Below are positions 38,641 to 47,853 of a stretch of DNA of 64,000 nucleotides, piece after piece; position 1 is the stretch's first letter; the number at the start of each line of letters is the position of its first letter. Origin of the DNA: Pseudomonas sp. 21. Lineage in GTDB: Bacteria; Pseudomonadota; Gammaproteobacteria; Pseudomonadales; Pseudomonadaceae. The position numbers and the translations under genes were made by a program. Under the pieces are notes generated by a model. It saw only the letters and a program-made list of their open reading frames with translations. It did not search any database and was not told the DNA's origin. The stretch covers positions 214,630 to 278,629 of the forward strand of contig NZ_JYOA01000001.1 of the NCBI RefSeq assembly GCF_000955805.1, given 5' to 3'.

Positions 38641-39786
38641 TCAAACACCCAGAATGTGTACGGCGGACGCCGCGTGATCGACACCGGCGATGCCGCCGCC
38701 GGTGCATTGGGTCAGCGCCAGTTCGGCGCCTTCGGCCTGGCGTTCGCCGGCGCGCTGCTGCAGCTGCCAGACCGCCTCGACCATCTGCGCAACGCCGGTG
38801 GCGCCCAGCGGATGGCCCTTGGCGAGCAGGCCGCCGGAGGGGTTCACCACGGTCTTGCCACCCAGGCGGGTGAAACCGCTTTTCAGTAGCTCGTGGGCCT
38901 CGCCACGGCCACACAGGCCAAGGGCGTTGTAGTAGATGAGCTCGGCGATGCTGAAGGCATCGTGCAGCTCGATGACGTCGATATCCGCCGGCTTCACGCC
39001 GGCCTGCCGATAGGCCAGCGTGGCGGCGCGGGCAGTGATCTCGGCGCTGAGGATGTCGTCATCCGGTTCCTCGGCGCGGCCGGACTGGATGACGGAGGCC
39101 ATCACCCGTACCGGGCGTGCCTGCTGCGGTTTGCGGGTGGTCAGCACCAGCGCCGCCGCGCCGTCCACTGCCGACGGGCAGCACTGCAGCAGCGTCAGCG
39201 GGTCGAAGACCATCCGCGAGTTCATCACTTCATCGAGGGATACCTCGGTGCGGCTCTGGGCGTAGGGGTTCAGCGCACCATGGCGACGGTTCTTCACCGC
39301 GACCTCGCCCAACACCTCGGCGCTGACGCCGAATTCGTGCAGGTAGCGTGTGGCACGCATGGCATAGATCGCCGGCAGCGCCATGCCGGCGCGGGCATAG
39401 AGCTCGGTCATGTAGTCGTTGCGCTGCAGCGGAATGGTGCCCCCACCCAGGGCGGTGAGCTGCTCCACGCCGAATACCACCACGGTGTCGTAGATGCCCG
39501 CCTGCAGCGCGTGGCAGGCCAGGTGCACGCCGGTGGCACCGCTGGCGCAAGCGTTCTCGACGTTGTAGATCGGCAGGCCGGAGAGCCCGAGATCGCGCAG
39601 CAGCACCTGGCCCAGGACCATGCCGCCGAATACGTTGCACGCATAGAACGCCTGCGGCTCGTGCAGCTCGACGCCGGCGTCGGCCAGGGCCTGCAGTACC
39701 GCCTGCTGGGTGAGGTCCTGCATCGAGGCGGCAGGACGGCCAAACGGCGTCATGGCCACGCCGGAGATGTAGACGGGCTTGTTCAT
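38641..39786 (-). CDS. Thiolase-family protein of the lipid-transfer (Ltp/SCP-x) type, paired with DUF35
   Basis: 381-residue thiolase-fold protein. Catalytic Cys80 is in NVENACASGATG; HDAF replaces the NEAF of classical thiolases, as in SCP-x/Ltp proteins; the histidine is in GGLLAKGHPLGATG; a second cysteine is in TQCTGGGIAG. It can thus carry all thiolase catalytic residues. The ATG at 39786 overlaps the DUF35 gene stop by 4 bp. In sterol side-chain degradation, Ltp proteins complexed with DUF35 act as retro-aldolases; other members are ordinary thiolases. Which activity applies here is open. Confidence 0.88.
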   Translation of the reverse strand: MNKPVYISGVAMTPFGRPAASMQDLTQQAVLQALADAGVELHEPQAFYACNVFGGMVLGQVLLRDLGLSGLPIYNVENACASGATGVHLACHALQAGIYDTVVVFGVEQLTALGGGTIPLQRNDYMTELYARAGMALPAIYAMRATRYLHEFGVSAEVLGEVAVKNRRHGALNPYAQSRTEVSLDEVMNSRMVFDPLTLLQCCPSAVDGAAALVLTTRKPQQARPVRVMASVIQSGRAEEPDDDILSAEITARAATLAYRQAGVKPADIDVIELHDAFSIAELIYYNALGLCGRGEAHELLKSGFTRLGGKTVVNPSGGLLAKGHPLGATGVAQMVEAVWQLQQRAGERQAEGAELALTQCTGGGIAGVDHAASAVHILGV

Positions 39787-40178
39787 GCGTCCTCCTGCGG
39801 ACGGAAGGCGTAGATCGGGCCGCTGTCGGACTCCACCAGGCACAGGCTCAGTGCATCACCGATGCGTGGCCGGCGACCGGCGGGATAGTCCAGGCGGGCG
39901 AACACCCGCAGGCCCTCGGGGAAGTCGGCCAGGCCCAGCGGCTGCGGCGGCTTGTTCGCCTTCGGGCTGAAATGCACGACAGTGAAGCTGTACAGGTGCG
40001 CCGTGGAATCCAGTTCGACCAGTTCGCTGCCCTCGCGCAGCGGCGAGGTTTCCGGCAGCGGCGGAAAGTGCAGGCCAGCATGGCCGGCACGCCGGCTGGC
40101 GAGCAGAACCACACGGCCATCGCGCTCGCGCCAGGGTTGTTCGGCGACGCTGGGGGCCGCCTCGTGGTGTGCACTCAT
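39783..40178 (-). CDS. DUF35 (OB-fold) acyl-CoA-associated protein without zinc-ribbon cysteines
   Basis: 131 residues resembling DUF35/ChsH2-C proteins that dock onto Ltp-type thiolases: FPPLPETSP, the OB-fold strand LYSFTVVHFSP, and VFARLDYPAGRRPRIGDALS. The usual N-terminal zinc ribbon (two CxxC pairs) is absent; the only cysteine is in LCLVESD. Overlap with the thiolase gene (4 bp) indicates a stoichiometric complex. It starts 15 bp after the thiolase gene at 40194. Confidence 0.8.
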   Translation of the reverse strand: MSAHHEAAPSVAEQPWRERDGRVVLLASRRAGHAGLHFPPLPETSPLREGSELVELDSTAHLYSFTVVHFSPKANKPPQPLGLADFPEGLRVFARLDYPAGRRPRIGDALSLCLVESDSGPIYAFRPQEDA

Positions 40179-40193
40179 GGGAGCTCCTTGGCT

Positions 40194-41393
40194 TCAGACG
40201 CGTTCGAACACCGCGGCAAGCCCCTGCCCGCCGCCGATGCACATGGTTTCCAGGCCGTAACGGACCTTGCGGCGCTGCATCTCATGGAGTAGCGAAGTCA
40301 TGATGCGCAGCCCGGTGGCCCCGATCGGATGCCCCAGGGAAATGCCCGAGCCGTTGACGTTGATCCGCGGGTCATCCTCGAGCTGCCACTCGCGCAACAC
40401 CGCGAGCACCTGCCCGGCGAAGGCCTCGTTGACCTCGATCAGGCCCATGTCCGGCATTTCCAGGCCCAGTCGTTTCAGCAGCTTGGCCACCGCCGGCACC
40501 GGGCCGATGCCCATGCGCAGCGGGTGGCAGCCGGCCGAGGCCCATCCCGCGAAGCGCGCCATCGGGCGCAGGTCGTTCTGGATGACGAAGCGCTCGGACA
40601 CCACCAGGCATCCCGCCGCCGCATCGTTCTGCTGGCTGGCGCTGCCGGCAGTGACAGTGCCGCCCTTGATGATCGGCGCCAGCCTGGCCATCGCCTCGTA
40701 GCTGGCGTCTTCACGAATCCCCTCATCGCGCCCGACCACCAGCGGCTCGCCCCGGCGCTGCGGCACTTCCACCGGCATCACTTCGGCGTCGAAGCGGCCC
40801 TGGCCCCAGGCCGTCGCGGCTTTCTGGTGGCTGCCCACCGCCCAGCGGTCACAGGCTTCGCGGCTGATGCCGTAGTCGCGCACCAGGTTCTCGGCGGTTT
40901 CGACCGCACCGCCGGCACACTCGCCGTAACGGCTGATCGGTTGCGAATTGACCCGCCCGCGGTCCAGGCGATCGTGCAGCTTCACGTCACCCAGGCGCGC
41001 GCCCCAGCGCATGCTGGTGCTGTAGTACTCGATATTGCTCATGCTCTCGACGCCGGCCACCAGCAGGCAGTCGGCAGCCCCGGTCTGGACCTGCATGGCA
41101 GCGTCGATCAGCGCCTGCAGGCCGGAGCCGCAGCGACGGTCCACGGTGTAGCCGCCGACCTCGTCCGGCAGCCCCGCCAGGGACGCCGCATAGCGCCCCA
41201 TGCAGGGCGCCTCGCTGGACTGGTAGGACTGCGCGACTATGGCTTCGTCGACCTGCGTGGCATCGACGCCGGTGCGACGCAGGACCTCCTGCAAGACCAG
41301 CGCAGCGAGGTTCGCCGCTGGGATGGCGGCCAGCGCGCCGCCGAACTTGCCGATCGGCGTGCGCACGGGAGAAAGGATGTAGGCGTTGGACAT
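40194..41393 (-). CDS. Acetyl-CoA acetyltransferase (classical thiolase)
   Basis: 399-residue thiolase. Cys88 in TVDRRCGSGLQALIDAAM is the acyl acceptor, NEAFAGQ and ISLGHPIGATGLRI supply the Asn/His elements, and ETMCIGGGQGLAAVFE supplies the second cysteine. It should perform the final thiolytic cleavage of 3-oxoacyl-CoA. The start ATG at 41393 is chosen at the N-terminal SNAYILSPVRTPIGKFGG family block. It lies 45 bp after the racemase gene. Confidence 0.94.
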   Translation of the reverse strand: MSNAYILSPVRTPIGKFGGALAAIPAANLAALVLQEVLRRTGVDATQVDEAIVAQSYQSSEAPCMGRYAASLAGLPDEVGGYTVDRRCGSGLQALIDAAMQVQTGAADCLLVAGVESMSNIEYYSTSMRWGARLGDVKLHDRLDRGRVNSQPISRYGECAGGAVETAENLVRDYGISREACDRWAVGSHQKAATAWGQGRFDAEVMPVEVPQRRGEPLVVGRDEGIREDASYEAMARLAPIIKGGTVTAGSASQQNDAAAGCLVVSERFVIQNDLRPMARFAGWASAGCHPLRMGIGPVPAVAKLLKRLGLEMPDMGLIEVNEAFAGQVLAVLREWQLEDDPRINVNGSGISLGHPIGATGLRIMTSLLHEMQRRKVRYGLETMCIGGGQGLAAVFERV

Positions 41394-41438
41394 GGCTGTC
41401 TCTTCTTGTCGAATCGAGTCGTGGGGATTCAAAGGCTG

Positions 41439-42593
41439 TCAGGCATCCACGCCCAGGCCGCTCTGGCGTAGCCGGCCGATCAGCTCGTCGGTCAAACCCC
41501 AGTCGCGTAATGCGTGGAGCCCGCCCGCACCGCGGGCCGGCGCCGGCTGGGGAATGGGACTGGGAGTGCCGAGGAAGCGAGGCGCCGGCGCCGGCTGCAC
41601 CACGCCATTGATTTCCATGAAGCTGCCGCGCGCCTTGGCGTGCGGATGGCCCGCGGCTTCGGCGAAGCCGAGTACGGGCGCGACGCAAGCATCACTGTCG
41701 GCGAAGACCTCGCACCATTGCTCACGGGTCCGCTGGAGGAACGCCTGCATGAAGGCCTCGCGCAGGCGCGGCCAGCCTTGTCGATCATGCTGGGGCGGCA
41801 GCTGCGTCGCATCGAGGCCGAGCCTGGCCAGCAGCTCGGCGTAGAAGCGCGCCTCCACCGGGCCGATGGCCATGTAGCCGCCATCCAGGGTGCGGTAGGT
41901 GTCGTACCAGGGCGCGCCGCCGTCGAGCAGGTTGCTGCCGCGTTCCTCGCGCCAGTTGCCGGAGGCCAGCAGCCCCCAGATCACCGAGCCAAGCTGGGCA
42001 GCGCCTTCGGCCATGGCGGCATCCACCACCTGGCCCGCACCGCCGCGCAGCACGTTGACCAGCGCCGCCAGCACGCCCGTGGCCAGCAGCATGCCGCCAC
42101 CGCCGTAGTCGCCCAGCAGGTTCAATGGCGGCACGGGCCGGCCGGCCACCGGACCGATACCGGAGAGCACGCCGGACAGCGCGATGTAATTGATGTCGTG
42201 GCCTGCGCGCTGGGCCAGCGGGCCGTGCTGCCCCCAGCCGGTCATACGGCCGTAGACCAGCTTCGGATTGCGCGCGAATGCCTGCTCGGGGCCAAGCCCC
42301 AGGCGCTCCAGGGTGCCGGGGCGAAAGCCCTCGATCAGCACGTCGGCATGCTCCATCAGTTCCAGAGCAACAGTCGTCGCCTCCGGACGCTTCAGGTCGA
42401 GCGTGACCGAGCGGCGGCCACGACCGGTGATATCCACCTTTGGCCCGTTCATCCTCGGCCCCAGGTCGTCGTGCGCCTGTGGCCGGTCGATGCGAATGAC
42501 GTCCGCGCCCATGTCGGCCAGCAGCATGGTGGCGAAGGGTGCCGGGCCAATGGCCTCGAACTCCAGAACTCGAATACCGCTCAACACACCCAT
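41439..42593 (-). CDS. Alpha-methylacyl-CoA racemase (CaiB/BaiF family)
   Basis: 384-residue class III CoA-transferase-fold protein. His132 (AGHDINY), Asp162 (LLGDYGGGG) and Glu247 (IGPVEARFY) align with the catalytic His126/Asp156/Glu241 of Mycobacterium alpha-methylacyl-CoA racemase, with a constant offset of six. These residues set racemases apart from formyl-CoA-type transferases. The enzyme interconverts (R)- and (S)-2-methylacyl-CoAs, needed when a methyl-branched chain is beta-oxidised. The ATG at 42593 is preferred because the extension upstream is not racemase-like. It is the first gene of the 12-gene operon and diverges from the large LuxR gene. Confidence 0.93.
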   Translation of the reverse strand: MGVLSGIRVLEFEAIGPAPFATMLLADMGADVIRIDRPQAHDDLGPRMNGPKVDITGRGRRSVTLDLKRPEATTVALELMEHADVLIEGFRPGTLERLGLGPEQAFARNPKLVYGRMTGWGQHGPLAQRAGHDINYIALSGVLSGIGPVAGRPVPPLNLLGDYGGGGMLLATGVLAALVNVLRGGAGQVVDAAMAEGAAQLGSVIWGLLASGNWREERGSNLLDGGAPWYDTYRTLDGGYMAIGPVEARFYAELLARLGLDATQLPPQHDRQGWPRLREAFMQAFLQRTREQWCEVFADSDACVAPVLGFAEAAGHPHAKARGSFMEINGVVQPAPAPRFLGTPSPIPQPAPARGAGGLHALRDWGLTDELIGRLRQSGLGVDA

Positions 42594-42694
42594 CGACGTC
42601 GTCCCATTGATCTGCAGCGCAAATGGCCCGCGCATCGGCAATACCGTGCCTTTGCGACTTGTCATCACTGGAACATTCCAGGCTCGTGGCGGCC

Positions 42695-42713
42695 GCCACC
42701 CGCGTTGGGTGGC
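42695..42713. promoter_or_regulatory. GCCACCC-n5-GGGTGGC palindrome between the racemase operon and LuxR gene 2
   Basis: GCCACCCGCGTTGGGTGGC has perfect 7-bp arms. It is 102 bp before the racemase start and 129 bp before the divergent regulator start, where it could serve either promoter. Confidence 0.6.
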
Positions 42714-42841
42714 AACCTTCCGCCCGGTCATCGGGCTCCCGAAGGGCTCTGGTGAAGGACGTGGCAACTGGGGCATGCTCTGAACGACGCCCGCCTATGC
42801 CGAAAACAATCACGGGCGCATGAAACTGCCTCGGAAGCGCC

Positions 42842-45658
42842 ATGGACAAGCCAAGCAGCACAACAACAAACGTCTCAGCTCCGCACGACCGCCCCGCCGA
42901 ACCGGCACTGACCACGGCCCTGGATCGCTCGAAGCTGGTCCCTCCCCGCAGTGGCAGCCGCACCATCAGTCGTGACCGCCTGCTGCAGCAGCTGGTGGAG
43001 AACCGCCGGCGCCGCTGCACGGTGATCAAGGGCCCCGCCGGCTGGGGCAAGACCACCCTGCTGCTCGCCTGCCGCCAGCAGCTGCTCTCGCTGGGGTTCG
43101 AAGTCGCGTGGCTGAGCCTCGGCCCGGAGGACAACGACCTGGGCCGCTTCATCGACTACCTGCTCGGCAGCCTGGCGCAGATCGACCTGCAGATGGTGCA
43201 GCACGCATCCCTGATGGAGGCTCACGGATTCGACAGCGAATCGGTGGAGCGCACCATCATCACCCTGGTGCAGGGCGTCGCCAGCAGCCAGCGCGAAGTC
43301 GTGCTGGTGCTCGACGACCTGCACAGCCTGACCGACGTCGGCATCCACCAGGCCCTGCAATGGCTGCTCGACTACGCGCCGAGCAACCTGCACCTGGTGC
43401 TCGGCACCCGCAGCGCGGTGCCGCTGTCGCTTGCCCGCCTGCGCAGCCAGGGACAGGTCCTGGAGCTGGATCTCCGCGACCTGAGCTTCACCCTGGAGGA
43501 AACCCGGCAGTTCCTGCAGCAGCAACTGGGCGAACTGGCTACCGATGAGATTCGTGAGATCCATGAATTGACCGACGGCTGGATTGCCGGCCTGCAACTG
43601 CTCGCCGCCAGCCGGCGCAAGCCATCCCAGGGCAGCAACGGCACCCCCTCCCCCCTGCGCGACCACCAGGCCTTCGCCAGCTATTTCGAATCGGCCGTGC
43701 TGGCTCGCCTGCAACCCGACGATGTCGAATTACTCCTGCACACCGCCGTGTGCAATCGCTTCTGCCCCAGCCTGTGCGCAGCACTCGTCGATCGCCCGGA
43801 GGCCATCGCCGACGCCGTGGAACTGCTGGCGCGCCTGGAGCAGGACAACCTGTTCCTGATTGCCCTGGAGACGCCCGATCAGGAAAACTGGTATCGCCTG
43901 CACCCTCTGCTGCGGGAAACGCTGCTTGGCCTCTTCGCCCGCCTGCCCGCCCAGCAGCAAAGCGCGGTACACAGCCGCGCCTGGCAATGGCAGCGTGATC
44001 GCGGACAACTGGTCGAGGCCGTCCGCCATGCCGTGGCCGGCGGCCAGGCCGCCATGGCCGGGCAACTGGTCGAGGATCAGCTCGAAGCGCTGTATGCCCA
44101 GGGCGACCTGCGCATCCTCATCGAGCTGGCGCGCCTGCTGCCCAGGGAGCAGATCCAGACCAGCATCCGCCTGCGCCTGCTGCTGGCACGCATGCAGGTT
44201 TTCGCCCGCGACTTCAACGCCTGCGAAAACAGCATCTCCAGCCTGGAACGAGACCTGCCGGCCGATGATGAAGATTCACGCTTCCGCCTCGCGATGCTGC
44301 GCGCCGTGCTGGCAGTGCAGCGCGACGATACCGATGAGGCACTGGCGATCCTGCCACAACTGCTCAACCCGCCGCCGGGGGTCAACTCGGTGATGCTCGG
44401 CGGCAGCCTGAACATCCTCTCCTGGCTGTACATGAACCGCGGCGAATACGAGCGGGCGCGGCAGGTTCAGCTGGATCGCCCGCCCCTGCTGGTCAATGGT
44501 GCGCCGTTGCTCGGCACCGCCGGCGGGACGCTGCAGGGACGCTGCCTGATCGGCCTGAGCCTGGCGATGGAAGGCCAGATCAACCAGGCAGAGCGCATCT
44601 ACCGCGAGGTCATCTACGAAGCACAGCGCCACGGCCGCTCCTGCGCGGACGCGCTGCACCTGGCCACCGCCCTGCTGGGCGACACGCTGTACGAAAGCAA
44701 TGAAATCGAAGCCGCACTGGCGCTGCTGGAGCCGCAGATCGATGTACTGGAGCGCATCTCGATTCCCGACTCGGTCCTGCGCGCCCTGGAGGTACTGGGC
44801 AAGGCGCACTGGGTCGCGGGCAACCGCCGCGAAGCCTTCGCCTACCTCGAACACCTGGAGGAATACGGCCGCCGCAACAAGCTCGACCGGCTCATGGCCC
44901 ACGCGCTGGTCTGGCAAGTGCACTGGCACCTGCTGCTGGGTGAAGTGGTCGCTGCCGAGACCAAGCTGTCACGCCTGGACGTCATCGCCGCGCGGCACCC
45001 CGATGCGGTCACCAGCCGCCGCAAGGACATCTTCATCCTGGTCGAGAACGCGCACCTGCGCTGGGACGCCGCCCACGGCGACCTGCATAGCGCGACCTTG
45101 CGCCTGAACAGGATGATCGAGGCCGGTGAACAGTACGGCCGCCAGCTGGCGGTGACCCGCCTGAAGATGCTCAGTGCAGTCTTCGACGCCCAGCGCGGCC
45201 ATCTGGACGCGGCGCGGGAAAAGGTGCTGTCGCTGCTGCGCACCGCCCAGCGCTTCGGACAGCTGCGCAGCGTGATCGACGCCCACCCCGATGCGCTGGA
45301 CCTGATCGAGACACTGACCCGCGACCAGCCGCTGGACCCCTTGCTGGCGTTCTACGTCGAACGCTTGCAGAACACCCGCCGCGCGCCAGCCACACAGGCC
45401 TGTGCCGATCCCGCACCCCGAACCAGCGGCCTGCAGTTGGGTGCAGGCATGGAGCCGCTCAGCGAGCGTGAACTCGAGGTACTGCGCCTGCTGGCCCAGG
45501 CCCTGCCGAACAAGAAGATTGCCCGCGCACTGGGCCTGTCCCATGAAACGGTGAAATGGCACCTGCGGCACATCTACAGCAAGCTTGGCGTCGGCAGCCG
45601 CGACGAAGCCGTGGCCCGCCTGCGGGACGCCGAGACCGCCGACGACGCCACCCGCTGA
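42842..45658 (+). CDS. MalT-like (LAL) ATP-dependent LuxR-family regulator, large form
   Basis: 938-residue activator. Walker A GPAGWGKTT is at about 64-72, DLHSLTDV lies in the Walker B region, several TPR-like helical pairs follow (LVEAVRHAVAGGQAAMAGQL and others), and the C-terminal LuxR HTH reads PLSERELEVLRLLAQALPNK then HETVKWHLRHIYSKLGVGSR. It is longer than the first regulator (804 residues) and clearly diverged from it. Divergent from the racemase operon and just upstream of the plus-strand crotonase gene, it is the best candidate to bind the GCCACCC-type palindromes on both sides. The inducer is likely a pathway metabolite. Confidence 0.92.
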   Translation: MDKPSSTTTNVSAPHDRPAEPALTTALDRSKLVPPRSGSRTISRDRLLQQLVENRRRRCTVIKGPAGWGKTTLLLACRQQLLSLGFEVAWLSLGPEDNDLGRFIDYLLGSLAQIDLQMVQHASLMEAHGFDSESVERTIITLVQGVASSQREVVLVLDDLHSLTDVGIHQALQWLLDYAPSNLHLVLGTRSAVPLSLARLRSQGQVLELDLRDLSFTLEETRQFLQQQLGELATDEIREIHELTDGWIAGLQLLAASRRKPSQGSNGTPSPLRDHQAFASYFESAVLARLQPDDVELLLHTAVCNRFCPSLCAALVDRPEAIADAVELLARLEQDNLFLIALETPDQENWYRLHPLLRETLLGLFARLPAQQQSAVHSRAWQWQRDRGQLVEAVRHAVAGGQAAMAGQLVEDQLEALYAQGDLRILIELARLLPREQIQTSIRLRLLLARMQVFARDFNACENSISSLERDLPADDEDSRFRLAMLRAVLAVQRDDTDEALAILPQLLNPPPGVNSVMLGGSLNILSWLYMNRGEYERARQVQLDRPPLLVNGAPLLGTAGGTLQGRCLIGLSLAMEGQINQAERIYREVIYEAQRHGRSCADALHLATALLGDTLYESNEIEAALALLEPQIDVLERISIPDSVLRALEVLGKAHWVAGNRREAFAYLEHLEEYGRRNKLDRLMAHALVWQVHWHLLLGEVVAAETKLSRLDVIAARHPDAVTSRRKDIFILVENAHLRWDAAHGDLHSATLRLNRMIEAGEQYGRQLAVTRLKMLSAVFDAQRGHLDAAREKVLSLLRTAQRFGQLRSVIDAHPDALDLIETLTRDQPLDPLLAFYVERLQNTRRAPATQACADPAPRTSGLQLGAGMEPLSERELEVLRLLAQALPNKKIARALGLSHETVKWHLRHIYSKLGVGSRDEAVARLRDAETADDATR

Positions 45659-45666
45659 CCCCACCG

Positions 45667-45693
45667 CGCCGCCACCCGCAACGGGTGGCGGCG
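45667..45693. promoter_or_regulatory. GCCACCCG-n3-CGGGTGGC palindrome/hairpin after LuxR gene 2
   Basis: The 19-bp palindrome GCCACCCGCAACGGGTGGC (45671-45689) extends to 12-bp perfect arms over the whole interval. It lies 9 bp after the LuxR stop and 50 bp before the crotonase start. It could be an operator, a hairpin terminator for the regulator (no T-tract), or both. Confidence 0.55.
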
Positions 45694-45743
45694 CCGGCTG
45701 CGGCGCAGCCGAGCATGGCTGGAACCTTTCCCAAGGATCCGCC

Positions 45744-46571
45744 ATGAGCACCGAAGTGATCGAGTTTCGCGAGTCCCAGCTGGCCATTGCCGACGGCATC
45801 GCCACCTTCACCCACCAGAAACCCACCGCGCGCAATGCGCTCTCGCTAGAGCTGCGGGCAGACTATGCGCAGATGCTCGATCGCGTGGAATCGGACCGCA
45901 GCCTGCGTGCACTGATCCTCACCGGCTCGGGTGGCAGTTTCTGTGCCGGCGGCGACATCAAGTCACTGAAGGAGCGCCAGCTCAGCACCGACCCCGAAAT
46001 CAATTCGGCCAATGCCATGCGCCTGCGTATCCGGCGCCTGCATGGCTGGCTGGAACGCCTGCGCGGCCTGGAACTCCCGGTGATCGCCGCCGTCGACGGC
46101 CCCGCCTACGGTGCCGGATTCGCCATTGCCCTGCTGGCGGATTTCATCGTCGCCTCCGACCGCGCGTCGTTCTGCATGCCCTTCGCCAAGCTCGGCCTGG
46201 TGCCGGACTCCGGCGCGCTCTACACGCTGCCCCGCGCCGTCGGCCTGCAGAAGGCCAAGGAGCTGCTGTTCAGCGCACGACGCGTGTCGGTCGAGGAAGC
46301 ACGCGAGCTGGGGATCGTCCATTCGATTCACCCCCAGGATGAGCTGCCCGCCGCCGCCCAACGGCTGGCCCGTCGTTTCCTGGACTCGCCGCGCGACGCC
46401 ATCGCCATGAGCAAGCGCCTGCTCAATCAGAGCTACGAGACCCACTGGGACGCCATGGCCGAGCTGGAAGGCCTGGCGCAGGGCGTCGCCTCCACCGCGC
46501 CCTATCACGACGAAGCCGTATCGACCTTCCTGCGTGGCGAACCTTCGCGCTTCGACTGGGACCGCGACTGA
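45744..46571 (+). CDS. Crotonase-family isomerase/hydratase, PaaG-like, lacking the two hydratase glutamates
   Basis: 275-residue crotonase. FCAGGDIKSLKER and AVDGPAYGAGFAIALLADFI give the fold. Where hydratases have Glu, this protein has Phe (GAGFAIA) and again Phe (FCMPFAKLGLVPDSG). The Asp in GLVPDSG matches the acid used by PaaG-type enoyl-CoA isomerases, so isomerisation of a 3-enoyl to a 2-enoyl-CoA is more likely than hydration. The ATG at 45744 follows a CCAAGGATC region and begins the recognisable domain. It is separated from the next gene by 123 bp with another palindrome. Confidence 0.88.
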   Translation: MSTEVIEFRESQLAIADGIATFTHQKPTARNALSLELRADYAQMLDRVESDRSLRALILTGSGGSFCAGGDIKSLKERQLSTDPEINSANAMRLRIRRLHGWLERLRGLELPVIAAVDGPAYGAGFAIALLADFIVASDRASFCMPFAKLGLVPDSGALYTLPRAVGLQKAKELLFSARRVSVEEARELGIVHSIHPQDELPAAAQRLARRFLDSPRDAIAMSKRLLNQSYETHWDAMAELEGLAQGVASTAPYHDEAVSTFLRGEPSRFDWDRD

Positions 46572-46590
46572 GCCACCCGGCCAGGGTGGA
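46572..46590. promoter_or_regulatory. CCACCC-n5-GGGTGG palindrome before the acyl-CoA dehydrogenase operon
   Basis: GCCACCCGGCCAGGGTGGA has 6-bp perfect arms (CCACCC/GGGTGG). It starts one base after the crotonase stop and lies 105 bp upstream of the GTG start at 46695, about the same distance as the site before the racemase operon. Confidence 0.55.
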
Positions 46591-46660
46591 GTAACCGCGC
46601 GATACCTGCCCCTAACGTAGCCAGCGAGACCCTGCGCTTCTCGCGCAACACGACAACCGC

Positions 46661-46677
46661 GACCGGCACTGCCGGTC
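46661..46677. promoter_or_regulatory. Perfect 17-bp palindrome in the leader of the acyl-CoA dehydrogenase gene
   Basis: GACCGGCA-C-TGCCGGTC lies five bases before the AGGAGC ribosome-binding sequence and 17 bases before the GTG start. It may form an RNA hairpin near the ribosome site or be an operator for another regulator. Confidence 0.4.
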
Positions 46678-46694
46678 AGCATCAGGAGCCTTCC

Positions 46695-47834
<1,140 letters not shown>

Positions 47835-47853
47835 TCACACAAGGACAACAACC

